Notes under the pieces: generated by a model
Told to the model about the DNA's origin: nothing
The model's input: the letters and a program-made list of their open reading frames with translations, nothing else
The model's database searches: none
Shown here: positions 7,526-14,701 of the stretch, piece by piece
Numbering within the stretch: position 1 is the stretch's first letter
Layout: the number at the start of each line of letters is the position of its first letter
Assembly (NCBI RefSeq): GCF_001279775.1
Contig: NZ_LGDG01000293.1
Coordinates: forward strand, 1-27,735
DNA from: Streptomyces sp. MMG1533
Lineage (GTDB): Bacteria > Actinomycetota > Actinomycetes > Streptomycetales > Streptomycetaceae
Direction: 5' to 3'
Length of the DNA: 27,735 bases
Made by a program: the position numbers and the translations under genes

Positions 7526-8248
7526 TCAGGCCTCGGCGTCGGCACGCCCCAGCCAGTAGCCGAACCCCCGTCGAGTGTGAATCAGCACGGGAGCTTCCCG
7601 GTCCACCTTGCGCCGCAGCCGGGAGACGAGCTGCTCGATGGCGTTGTCGCCACGGAAGTCGCCCCAGACGTACCGGCCGATCTGCTCCTTGGACAGCACC
7701 CGGTGCGCATTGACCAGGAGATGGCGCAACAGCCGGTACTCGGCGGGCGTGAGGTCGAGAGTCCTCGCGCCGCGGCGCGCCTCGCACAGCGTGTCGTCCA
7801 GCACCAGGTCGCGATAGCCGAGCGCGCCGCCCCGCGGCCGGCCAGGACTCGCACCCCGCAACAGGACCTGGACGCGGGCCAGGACCTCGGCCATCCGGAA
7901 CGGCTTGGTGACGTAGTCCCGCTCCCCGAGGCCCAGTTCGGGCACCAGCCGGTCCAGGGAGTCGTACGCGGTCAGCAGGAGCACCGGCGGGCGGTGGGCG
8001 AGGACCGGCCGGTCCCGGCCGAGGCTCTCCAGGTCCGGCAGCGCGGCGTCGACGACCACCAGGTCGATCCGCCCCTCGCCGAGCCGCGCCAGCGCCTCGG
8101 TTCCGGTGCCGGCCGCACTGATCCGGTAGCCCGCCAGCTCCAGGGTGGTGGAGAGCAGTTCGGCGACGTCCGGCTCACCGACGACGACCAGGAGGTGCTG
8201 ACCGGCCCCGCGGGCGAGCGCCGGTTTCTCACGGGTGCTGCCGTACAT
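7526..8248 (-). CDS. orphan OmpR-family response regulator
   Basis: A 240-aa response regulator with a receiver domain (about 18-125) and an OmpR/PhoB winged helix (about 140-236, with LTPAEYRLLRHLLVNAHRVLS and the wing RRGFGYWLG). The phosphoacceptor is probably D67 in LVVVDAALPD, with T93 (LLLTAYDS) and K115 (YVTKPF). The N-terminal acidic pair is weak: VVVGEPD instead of VDDD, leaving E25 and D27. It may therefore be poorly phosphorylated or act as an atypical regulator. No histidine kinase is adjacent, so it is an orphan. The ATG at 8248 has GGTGAGG upstream; a TTG 39 bases earlier is a less likely start. It lies between the TetR gene and the P450 operon on the same strand, so it probably controls the P450 genes through the CTGAC array. 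Confidence 0.92.
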   Translation of the reverse strand: MYGSTREKPALARGAGQHLLVVVGEPDVAELLSTTLELAGYRISAAGTGTEALARLGEGRIDLVVVDAALPDLESLGRDRPVLAHRPPVLLLTAYDSLDRLVPELGLGERDYVTKPFRMAEVLARVQVLLRGASPGRPRGGALGYRDLVLDDTLCEARRGARTLDLTPAEYRLLRHLLVNAHRVLSKEQIGRYVWGDFRGDNAIEQLVSRLRRKVDREAPVLIHTRRGFGYWLGRADAEA

Positions 8249-8273
8249 GCGCCTCACCCTACCGCTCTGCTTG

Positions 8274-8293
8274 CCTGACTCAATCAATTCAGG
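8274..8293 (-). promoter_or_regulatory. dyad upstream of response-regulator gene
   Basis: Perfect arms CCTGA (8274-8278) and TCAGG (8289-8293) flank the AT-rich core CTCAATCAAT. It lies in the 72-bp gap between the TetR gene stop and the regulator start, 26-45 bp upstream of the ATG. Possible operator for the regulator itself or for the neighbouring TetR protein. The arms include TGA/TCA elements like those of the CTGAC array, but I cannot show they are the same site. Confidence 0.4.
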
Positions 8294-8320
8294 AAGGTTC
8301 GCGCCAGGCCGCGGCAGCGG

Positions 8321-8971
8321 TCAGGAATCCGACGTGACCGGCGCCAGCCACATGCCGACGACCGCGTCGACGAGGCCGGTGGCGGCGTCGTGCCAGCTGG
8401 ACCGGGGTGTGGGGGCGCTCTCGGCGAGGGCCTGCTCCCGTTCGGCGGACATGTGCAGGATCAAGTGGCGGACCATGTCGCCGCGTTCGGCGCGGACCTC
8501 GGCGGGCAGCTCCGGCAGACACCGCTTGACGCCTTCGAGGATCTGCCGCAGGGACGGCGAGGACAGGGACTCCTCCACCATGATCGGCCGCAGCGCCGGG
8601 TCGGTCATCACCTGGGCGCAGAACCGGGCGTACCAGGTGGGACTGCCGAGCGCCGCGAGGTGTTCGGGAACCGGGCGCACCAGACAGCCCACCCAGTCGC
8701 GCACGTCCGTGGAGTCGCCGGTCGCGGCCAGCAGCCGGGTGCGGATCTCCTCGACCGCCGCCGCGTGCTTGCGGATGATCGCCCGCACCAGGTCGGCCTT
8801 GGTGCCGAAGTGGTAGCCGACCGCGGCATTGTTGCCCTGCCCGGCGGCCTCGCTGACCTGACGGTTGGACACCGCGTACACACCGCGCTCGGCGAACAGC
8901 CGCTCCGCCGCGGTCAGGATCAGCTCCCGTGTCACGCTGACCTGTTCGGCCCGTACCGTCCCGCCCGCCAT
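8321..8971 (-). CDS. TetR-family transcriptional repressor
   Basis: A 216-aa TetR-family protein. The N-terminal HTH is clear: RELILTAAERLFAERGVYAVSNRQVSEAAGQGNNAAVGYHFGTKADLVRAIIRKH (about residues 15-68), with the family's YHFGTKADL recognition-helix end. The C-terminal ligand-binding/dimerisation domain is variable, as usual. ATG at 8971 is preferred; a GTG two codons upstream is possible, and the ribosome-binding site is weak in both cases. It is divergent from an MFS exporter gene starting at 9165, with an inverted repeat at 9104-9123 in the shared 193-bp region. This is the standard arrangement for a TetR protein that represses an efflux pump and itself, relieved by the pump substrate. 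Confidence 0.93.
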   Translation of the reverse strand: MAGGTVRAEQVSVTRELILTAAERLFAERGVYAVSNRQVSEAAGQGNNAAVGYHFGTKADLVRAIIRKHAAAVEEIRTRLLAATGDSTDVRDWVGCLVRPVPEHLAALGSPTWYARFCAQVMTDPALRPIMVEESLSSPSLRQILEGVKRCLPELPAEVRAERGDMVRHLILHMSAEREQALAESAPTPRSSWHDAATGLVDAVVGMWLAPVTSDS

Positions 8972-9103
8972 GACCACCCATCACCACCGCACCGGGACTT
9001 CCCGCGCCTCCGCGGCGGCCAGCCCCTCGAGCCGTCGCGGGTCCACCGCCTGAGCAGCGGTTTCCAGGACGGAAGCCTACGCAAGCGAGCGGGGCCATTA
9101 AAG

Positions 9104-9123
9104 TAAGTCAAGCGGCTGATTTA
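9104..9123. promoter_or_regulatory. probable TetR operator between tetR and MFS genes
   Basis: Inverted repeat TAAGTCA (9104-9110) / TGATTTA (9117-9123), 6 of 7 positions matching, with the 6-bp spacer AGCGGC. A/T-rich flanks extend partial symmetry outward (AA...TT). It is the only clear dyad in the divergent region and is 42 bp upstream of the MFS start. Repression of both genes by the TetR product is inferred. Confidence 0.55.
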
Positions 9124-9164
9124 ATTCTTGCCGAATCTCTTCCATACGCCCACGGAGGCACCGC

Positions 9165-10646
9165 ATGTCCGACGCCCTCGCCAGACCCACCGACGCGGGG
9201 ACCGGCGCACCGCCGAGTTCGAACGCCGTGGTGGCGGTGCTGGCCTTCGCCGGAATCGTCGTCTCGCTGATGCAGACCCTGGTCATCCCGATCGTGCCGG
9301 AACTGCCGAGGCTCCTCGACGCCCCCGCTTCCGACACCGCCTGGGCCGTCACCGCGACCCTGCTGGCCGCCGCCGTCGCCACTCCGGTCGTCGGCCGACT
9401 CGGCGACATGTTCGGCAAGCGCCGCATGCTCCTGGTCAGCATCGTGCTGCTGGTGACCGGCTCGGTGGTCTGTGCGCTCAGCGACGCCCTGGTGCCGATG
9501 ATCGTCGGCCGGGCGCTGCAGGGACTGGCCTCCGGTGTCGTACCGCTCGGCATCAGCATCATGCGGGACGAGCTGCCCGCCGAGCGGCTGGCCGGGTCGA
9601 CGGCGCTGATGAGCGCCTCGCTCGGGGTGGGCGGCGCCCTGGGTCTGCCCACGGCCGCGCTGATCGCCGACAACTTCGACTGGCACGTGCTGTTCTGGGC
9701 CTCCGCCGCGATGGGCGTGATCGCCTTCGCGCTCGTCGTGTCGCTCGTGCCGGAGTCCGCGGTGCGCACCGGCGGCCGCTTCGACCTGGTCGGCGCCCTC
9801 GGCATGGCGACCGGTCTGGTCTCGCTGCTGCTGGCGATCTCCAAGGGCGCCGACTGGGGCTGGACGAGCGGCACCACGCTCGGCCTGTTCGCCGCCGCCG
9901 TGCTCGTCCTGCTCGCCTGGGGTGTCTTCGAACTGCGCACCTCGCAGCCGCTGGTGGACCTGCGCACCACCGCCCGCCGTCAGGTGCTGGTGACGAACCT
10001 CGCCTCGATCGCGATCGGTTTCTCCATGTTCGCGATGTCCCTGGTGCTGCCGCAGCTGCTCCAGCTGCCCGAACAGACCGGCTACGGCCTCGGCAGGTCC
10101 CTGCTGACCGCCGGCCTGGTGATGGCCCCCTCCGGGCTGGTGATGATGGCGACCGCCCCGGTCTCCGCCGCGGTCTCCAAGGCCAAGGGGCCCAAGGTGA
10201 CGCTGATGATCGGTGCGGTGATCGTGGCCTGCGGGTACGGCCTGAACATCGCGCTGATGTCCGAGGTCTGGCACCTGGTGCTGGTCTCCTGTGTGATCGG
10301 CGCCGGCATCGGCTTCACGTACGGCTCGATGCCCGCTCTGATCATGGGCGCGGTGCCGGCGAGCGAGACGGCCGCCGCGAACAGCCTCAACACCCTGATG
10401 CGGTCCATCGGTACGTCGGTGGCGAGCGCCATCGCGGGTGTCGTCCTCTCGCAGATGACCATCAGCCTCGGCGGCTACGCCCTGCCGTCCGAGAGCGGCT
10501 TCAGGACCGTCATGGCCATCGGCGCGGGCGCCGCTCTGCTCGCCTTCGCGATCGCCTCGTTCATCCCCGGCCGGCGGCCCGAGGTCACAGCCGCGTCGGC
10601 GCCCGCGGCCGCGGAGCCGACGGCAGGCGCGCCCTCGATGAAGTGA
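9165..10646 (+). CDS. MFS drug exporter, 14-TM DHA2 type
   Basis: A 493-aa major facilitator exporter, presumably a proton-coupled drug or metabolite antiporter in the cytoplasmic membrane. About 14 hydrophobic spans can be followed. Motif A in loop 2-3 reads GRLGDMFGKRRML (about 76-88), with the conserved aspartate, and GRALQGLASGVVPLGISIMRDELP corresponds to motif B and beyond. The C-terminus is an Ala/Pro-rich tail. The ATG at 9165 has GGAGG 5 bp upstream. It is divergently paired with a TetR gene and carries a dyad in its promoter region. Export of a product or substrate of the nearby P450 cassette is possible but only suggested by proximity. Confidence 0.94.
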   Translation: MSDALARPTDAGTGAPPSSNAVVAVLAFAGIVVSLMQTLVIPIVPELPRLLDAPASDTAWAVTATLLAAAVATPVVGRLGDMFGKRRMLLVSIVLLVTGSVVCALSDALVPMIVGRALQGLASGVVPLGISIMRDELPAERLAGSTALMSASLGVGGALGLPTAALIADNFDWHVLFWASAAMGVIAFALVVSLVPESAVRTGGRFDLVGALGMATGLVSLLLAISKGADWGWTSGTTLGLFAAAVLVLLAWGVFELRTSQPLVDLRTTARRQVLVTNLASIAIGFSMFAMSLVLPQLLQLPEQTGYGLGRSLLTAGLVMAPSGLVMMATAPVSAAVSKAKGPKVTLMIGAVIVACGYGLNIALMSEVWHLVLVSCVIGAGIGFTYGSMPALIMGAVPASETAAANSLNTLMRSIGTSVASAIAGVVLSQMTISLGGYALPSESGFRTVMAIGAGAALLAFAIASFIPGRRPEVTAASAPAAAEPTAGAPSMK

Positions 10647-10654
10647 GGGCGCGC
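10627..10654 (+). terminator. hairpin overlapping MFS stop codon
   Basis: Perfect 10-bp arms GCGCGCCCTC (10627-10636) and GAGGGCGCGC (10645-10654) around an 8-nt loop that holds the last codons. The TGA stop is at 10644-10646, so the stem includes the end of the gene. It also lies just past the convergent 57-aa gene. Confidence 0.6.
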
Positions 10655-10675
10655 GGCTGACACCCGCCGGGCCGG

Positions 10676-10849
10676 CTACTTGCGGGTCCGCAGCAGGCTC
10701 ACGCCCGCTCCGAGCGAGACGGCGCCCATGCCGACGCTGGTCATGACGCCCTGGTTGCCGTCGACGACGAGCGGGGCCGCGGCGGCGACGGCGAGGTTGA
10801 ACAGGAACAGGAACCAGAGCACGGGCCTGGACGACAGCAGCGGCTTCAT
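10676..10849 (-). CDS. small two-span membrane protein
   Basis: A 57-aa hydrophobic protein of unknown function. It has two predicted membrane spans: residues about 9-27 (VLWFLFLFNLAVAAAAPLVV) and about 35-52 (VMTSVGMGAVSLGAGVSLL), joined by DGNQG and closed by the basic tail RTRK. The first span is preceded by a positively charged MKPLLSSRP segment. ATG at 10849 is preceded by GGAAGGAA at good spacing, which is the main support for this being a real gene. It is convergent with the MFS gene, 29 bp apart. I do not recognise a family. Confidence 0.7.
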   Translation of the reverse strand: MKPLLSSRPVLWFLFLFNLAVAAAAPLVVDGNQGVMTSVGMGAVSLGAGVSLLRTRK

Positions 10850-10946
10850 CGGGTGTTTCCTTCCGGCACGGTGAACCTCGTGACCTTGCGCCGTCAACGA
10901 TTCCGTCGCGGGCCGCCCGCTTCGATGGAGTGCTCTACCGGACCGT

Positions 10947-10966
10947 TGGTGTAGCTCGCTGCACCA
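10947..10966. promoter_or_regulatory. 20-bp palindrome upstream of MMPL relic
   Basis: TGGTGTAGC and GCTGCACCA flank a TC centre; 8 of 9 positions are symmetric. It lies 153 bp upstream of the MMPL relic start and 98 bp upstream of the divergent small membrane gene. A regulator operator is likely from its shape. The NarL-type regulator at 13444 or another dimeric factor could bind here. Confidence 0.4.
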
Positions 10967-11118
10967 CCGGCCGCGCCGTCCTGCCGGAGGAGGAGGCACA
11001 CCCGCCCCGTACTGCGTTCTCAGTAGCCCCGATTGTCGGCAGGCGCACGACGACGTGGCGGCCCGCTCCCGGAAGGCTGTGGGAGGTAGCCGAGACCAGG
11101 TGGGGAGACCTCCGTTCC

Positions 11119-12125
11119 ATGGCCGCATTTCTGTGTCGAACGGGCCGAGCGGCCTTCCGTCGGCGCCTGCTCGTCGTCCCGCTGCGGGGCCCCGTGACGG
11201 CCGGTGTGGCCGTCGGCGAGGCGAGCGCGCCGGCCGCCGAGGACGAGGCCTCCACGATGCCCCGAATCGAGTCCCGGCAGGCGTTCGGCCTCATGGAGCA
11301 GCGCTTTCCCGGCACCCACGCGGACAGCACCGGTGCCCGCGTGGTCTTCCTGGCGTCCGACGGGCAGCCGGTCATCACCGCCGAGAACCGGGCCGTCACC
11401 GGCATGTTCGTGACCGAGGCGTCCGACGGGCCCCAGGTGTCCGGCGCCGTCGGCCCCTTCCAGGCGGGAGCGGTGAGCAAGGACGGCTCCACCGCGTACT
11501 CGACCGTCGCCTTCACCGAGAGGGCCGACGACCTGGCCGACCGGAGCAGGCAACACCTCGAGGACGCCGTCGACCGCGCCCGGCCCTCGGCTTCCGCCTC
11601 TCGGTGCCGGCCGCGCCGGGCTCGGTCGTCGCGGTCTTCCGGTTGGGCCACGGAGCCGACCTGCTGGGCATCGCCGAGAGCGGCCCGATCATGAACCTGA
11701 TGCCGATCCTCCTGGTGGGCATCGTCTTCGGCCCCGCCATGCACCGCGAGGTGTTCCTCGTCGCCCGGATGCGGGAGGCGTACGTCCACCGGGACCGGCC
11801 GGGTCAGGCGGTCGTCACCGGGTTCCGGTACAGCGCCCGGGTCGTCGTGGCGGCCGCGCTGATCATGGTCGCGGGGTTCGTCGGGGCCCGCGAGCCCATG
11901 AACAAGGCGATGGGGTTCGGTCTCGCCTCGGCGGTTCTGCTGGAGGCGTTCGTGGTCCGGATGACGTTCGTGCCCGCGCTGCTCGGCCTGCTCGGCAGAT
12001 CGGCGTGGTGGCTGCCGCGGTGGCTGGACCATCCGTTGCCCGTCGCCGACGTGGAGGGCGAGTCGCTCGGCCGGCATCCCGCGGCCCTCACTCCCCCGCC
12101 CGAACAGGAGGCCGCCCACGCCTGA
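11119..12125 (+). pseudogene. decayed MMPL-family transporter
   Basis: The 5' part (11119 to about 11578) begins at an ATG with GGGGAGA upstream. It resembles the start of actinobacterial MMPL/RND lipid exporters: MAAFLCRTGRAAFRRRLL, then QAFGLMEQRFPG and the periplasmic porter region to HLEDAVDRAR. The 3' part is in another frame and reads LGFRLSVPAAPGSVVAVF, ADLLGIAESGPIMNLMPILL, EVFLVARMREAYVH, VVTGFRYSARVVVAAALIM and GRSAWWLPRWLDH to a stop at 12125. The family is about 700 aa or longer; here only some 335 codons survive. About half the gene was deleted, with a frame change near 11578. The conserved proton-relay DY in 'GLAMDYEVF' is HR (GPAMHREVF). TM1 is also degraded. It cannot make a working pump. 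Confidence 0.85.
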
Positions 12126-12140
12126 CCCTTCCCTCCCTGA

Positions 12141-12195
12141 GAGGGTCGCCCGTGTCCTGCGACACGGGCGACCCTCGCCCGTCGCTGCGACGGGC
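12141..12195. terminator. tandem hairpins, strong terminator
   Basis: A perfect 16-bp stem (12141-12156 with 12161-12176, arm core GGGTCGCCCGTGTC, loop CTGC) is followed at once by a second hairpin (GCCCGTCG-CTG-CGACGGGC, 12177-12195). They lie 16 bp after the MMPL relic stop and 41 bp before the kinase start, so they once insulated the transporter from the two-component genes. Confidence 0.85.
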
Positions 12196-12235
12196 ATCGC
12201 CCACCATGGCTCCAGGACACCGACCGGAGAACCCG

Positions 12236-13447
12236 ATGAGCTTCCCTTTGCAGCGCTACGCCGACGACCATGTCCGCACGGTCGACACGATGACGGCCGC
12301 GCTGCTCTTCGCCGCCTTCCTGTTCGGCAGCGAGATCAGCGTGCCCGGCTCCCGACGGCCGGACGCCATGGGACCCACGATCGCCCTCGCGGCCTTCTCC
12401 GCAGCCGCGCTGTTCTGGCAGCGCAGCCGCCCCCGTGCCGCCGTCGCCGTGACCGCGCTGTGCGCGGCCGGTGCCGCCATGCTCGGCCATCTGCTCACGC
12501 CGCTGCTGCTGGGTCCGCTCATGCTGGCGCTCTACCGCCTGGCCGTCGCCACCGACCGCAGGACGACCCGCGTCTCCTTCTTCGCCACCCTCGCCCTGCT
12601 GGTGGCCTCGGCCCTGCTCCTGGATCCCCTCGACCATCCCTGGCAGCTCGACACGCTCAGTCCCGCCGCCTGCCTCCTGCTCCCGGTCGCCGCCGGCAAC
12701 GCGACCCGGCTGCGGGGCGCCTATCTGGAGGCCGTGCAGGCACGCGCCGAGTACGCCGAGCGCAGCCGGGAGGAGGAGGCCCGTCACCGGGTCGCCGAGG
12801 AACGCATGCGGATCGCCCGTGAGCTGCACGACGTGGTGGCCCACCATCTGGCGCTGGCCAACGCCCAGGCGGGCACGGCGGCGCACCTGTCGAGTACGCA
12901 TCCCGCGCAGGCGCGGCGGATCCTCACCGACCTCACCGGTACGACGTCCTCGGCGCTGCGCGAGATGAAGGCCACCGTGGGCCTGCTGCGCCAGGCGGAC
13001 GACCCCGACGCGCCGCTGGCACCCAGCCCGGGTCTCGGCCAACTCGCCGAGCTGACAGGCGCGTTCGAGTCCACCGGTCTCACCGTCCACGTCAGCGCCG
13101 AGGGCACGCCCAGGCCGCTGTCGCCCGGCGTGGACCTCACGGCGTACCGGATCGTTCAGGAAGCCCTGACCAATGTCGCCAAGCACGCCTCCGCCGAGGC
13201 GGCCTGCGTACGGCTGCGCTACGGCGAGGACCAACTGACGATCACCGTCGCCGACGACGGCACCGGCGGACGCACTGCCGGTGCACCCGAGGCCGGCCAC
13301 GGCTTCGGTCTGATCGGCATGCGCGAGCGCGCCCGGTCGGTCGGCGGCGCCCTCCAGGCCGGCCACCGGCTGGGGGGCGGCTTCGAGGTCACCACCCGCC
13401 TCCCCCTGTACCCCACCACTTCGGAACGCCAAGAACGGACCCCATGA
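12236..13447 (+). CDS. NarL-type sensor histidine kinase (HisKA_3)
   Basis: A 403-aa membrane histidine kinase. The N-terminal 155 residues hold about four to five hydrophobic spans with very short loops, so sensing is probably within the membrane. A linker rich in Glu/Arg (about 160-193) leads to the HisKA_3 dimerisation/phosphotransfer helix ELHDVVAHHLALANAQAG, with phosphoacceptor H198. The ATP-binding domain shows the N box YRIVQEALTNVAKHA, the DDGTGG G1 box and GHGFGLIGMRERARSVGG. The ATG at 12236 is preceded by GGAGA at good spacing. It overlaps the response-regulator gene by 4 bp (ATGA), so the two form a cognate pair. In Streptomyces such pairs often sit beside MMPL or ABC exporters; the MMPL gene here is broken. 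Confidence 0.94.
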   Translation: MSFPLQRYADDHVRTVDTMTAALLFAAFLFGSEISVPGSRRPDAMGPTIALAAFSAAALFWQRSRPRAAVAVTALCAAGAAMLGHLLTPLLLGPLMLALYRLAVATDRRTTRVSFFATLALLVASALLLDPLDHPWQLDTLSPAACLLLPVAAGNATRLRGAYLEAVQARAEYAERSREEEARHRVAEERMRIARELHDVVAHHLALANAQAGTAAHLSSTHPAQARRILTDLTGTTSSALREMKATVGLLRQADDPDAPLAPSPGLGQLAELTGAFESTGLTVHVSAEGTPRPLSPGVDLTAYRIVQEALTNVAKHASAEAACVRLRYGEDQLTITVADDGTGGRTAGAPEAGHGFGLIGMRERARSVGGALQAGHRLGGGFEVTTRLPLYPTTSERQERTP

Positions 13448-14127
13448 CCATCCGCGTCCTGCTCGCCGACGACCAGGCCCTGCTGCGGGCCACCTTCCGC
13501 ATCCTGATCGACTCCTGCGACGACATGGAGGTGGTCGCCGAGGCCACCGACGGCGCCGAGGCCGTCGACCTCGCCCGGATCCACCGCCCCGACGTCGTCC
13601 TGATGGACATCCGCATGCCCGGCACCGACGGCCTGACCGCGACCTCCGTGGTCTGCGCCGACCCTGACCTGGCCGACACCCGGGTGCTGATCCTCACCAC
13701 GTTCGAGATCGACGAGTACGTGGCGCAGGCGCTGCGGGCCGGTGCGAGCGGCTTCCTCGGCAAGGACGTCACGGCCGAGGCGCTGCTCGCCGGTGTCCGG
13801 ACGGTGGCCGCCGGCGACTCCCTTCTCTCCCCCGGCGCCACCCGCACCGTGATCAGCCGCTTCCTGGCCGCCCCGGGACTCGGGACCCGCCTGGCGGCGT
13901 CCGAGGACCTCGGCGTGCTGACCACCCGTGAGCGCGAGGTGATGGCGTGGGCGGCGGAAGGGCACTCCAACGAGGAGATCGCCGAGAAGCTGTTCGTGAG
14001 TCCGCTGACCGTGCGCACCCATGTGCACCGGGCGATGACCAAACTGGGCGCCCGCGACCGCGCCCAACTCGTCGTCATGGCCTACCAGTCGGGCCTGGTG
14101 CAGGCGCTGCCGCCCGCGGACCGCTGA
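13444..14127 (+). CDS. NarL/LuxR-family response regulator
   Basis: A 227-aa response regulator, partner of the kinase encoded immediately upstream (4-bp ATGA overlap). The receiver domain has the acidic pair D9-D10 (VLLADDQ), phosphoacceptor D55 (VVLMDIRMPG), the switch threonine in VLILTTFE, and K in FLGKDV. The C-terminal LuxR-type HTH is intact: LTTREREVMAWAAEGHSNEEIAEKL, then the recognition helix SPLTVRTHVHRAMTKLGARDRAQLV. Length is standard for the family. It should bind DNA as a phosphorylated dimer. The palindrome at 10947-10966 upstream of the lost transporter is one candidate target. Since that transporter is dead, remaining targets lie elsewhere. Confidence 0.95.
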   Translation: MTIRVLLADDQALLRATFRILIDSCDDMEVVAEATDGAEAVDLARIHRPDVVLMDIRMPGTDGLTATSVVCADPDLADTRVLILTTFEIDEYVAQALRAGASGFLGKDVTAEALLAGVRTVAAGDSLLSPGATRTVISRFLAAPGLGTRLAASEDLGVLTTREREVMAWAAEGHSNEEIAEKLFVSPLTVRTHVHRAMTKLGARDRAQLVVMAYQSGLVQALPPADR

Positions 14128-14142
14128 GCCTCGGCTCCCGCC

Positions 14143-14640
14143 CTGCACGCCGTGGAGCTCGACGTGACGCTCCAGGAAGGCGCGGACGCGGCCGAGGCGG
14201 CCATGGACACCCGCGGTCGGCTTTGCCGCCGAGCGCATACGGTTCGGGATCGGCACCTCGATCGTGGTGCCTGGCGGCCTTCACCTCCGGCACCCGTCAC
14301 TTCGCCCATGCCGGAGCACCGGCCGCCACCGACCGGGCCGCCGCCCACGACGCCCGCTGCAAGGCGCTGATGGACGACGTAAACGAGCGGCTCGCCCGAC
14401 CGGCCCTGCCGGACGCCGATGCCTCCGACGCCGCCGCCGCGGTCGTACGCATCGTCGAATTCCCGTCGGCAGCAGGCCGTTCAGGATCCATGTGGGCCCG
14501 AGCCGGGCCGGCAGGGAGGTCGTCTCGGCCGTCACCTACCGGGCCCGGGACGAATTCCCCCGCCGGGTCCGGGCCGAATGCTTCCGCCGGGTCCGACTCG
14601 ACGGTCTGCTCACCCCCGCGAGCAGCCTTCGGACAGCGCC
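14143..14640 (+). pseudogene. decayed short-chain dehydrogenase
   Basis: There is no intact frame, but three frames read in turn give a recognisable SDR. Near 14146: LHAVELDVTLQEGADAAEAA (the strand-4 D-V-T region). After a large deletion, from about 14222: FAAERIRFGIGTSIVVPG, then FTSGTRHFAHAGAPA and ALMDDVNERLARPALPDADASDAAAAVVRIVEF. Then, in a third frame: PFRIHVGPSRAGREVVSAV and ARDEFPRRVRAECFRRVRLDGLL. This matches the C-terminal half of the atypical Streptomyces SDRs that end '...RPFRIHVDPS.DGAEVV...LEDLL'. The start, the Rossmann motif and the Tyr-x3-Lys region are absent. It fills the gap between the two-component genes and the ligase gene. Boundaries are approximate. Confidence 0.75.
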
Positions 14641-14701
14641 GTTCAGGGGAAACCGGCGGGGAGGGCGCGTGACGGCGGACGGTCCGGTCGACATCTGACC
14701 C

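Noticed and set aside
10930..11118. Coding start of the MMPL gene upstream of 11119
   Set aside because: The frame is open to 10930, but the family's N-terminus begins at the ATG at 11119 with a ribosome-binding site just before it. The upstream residues have no family resemblance.
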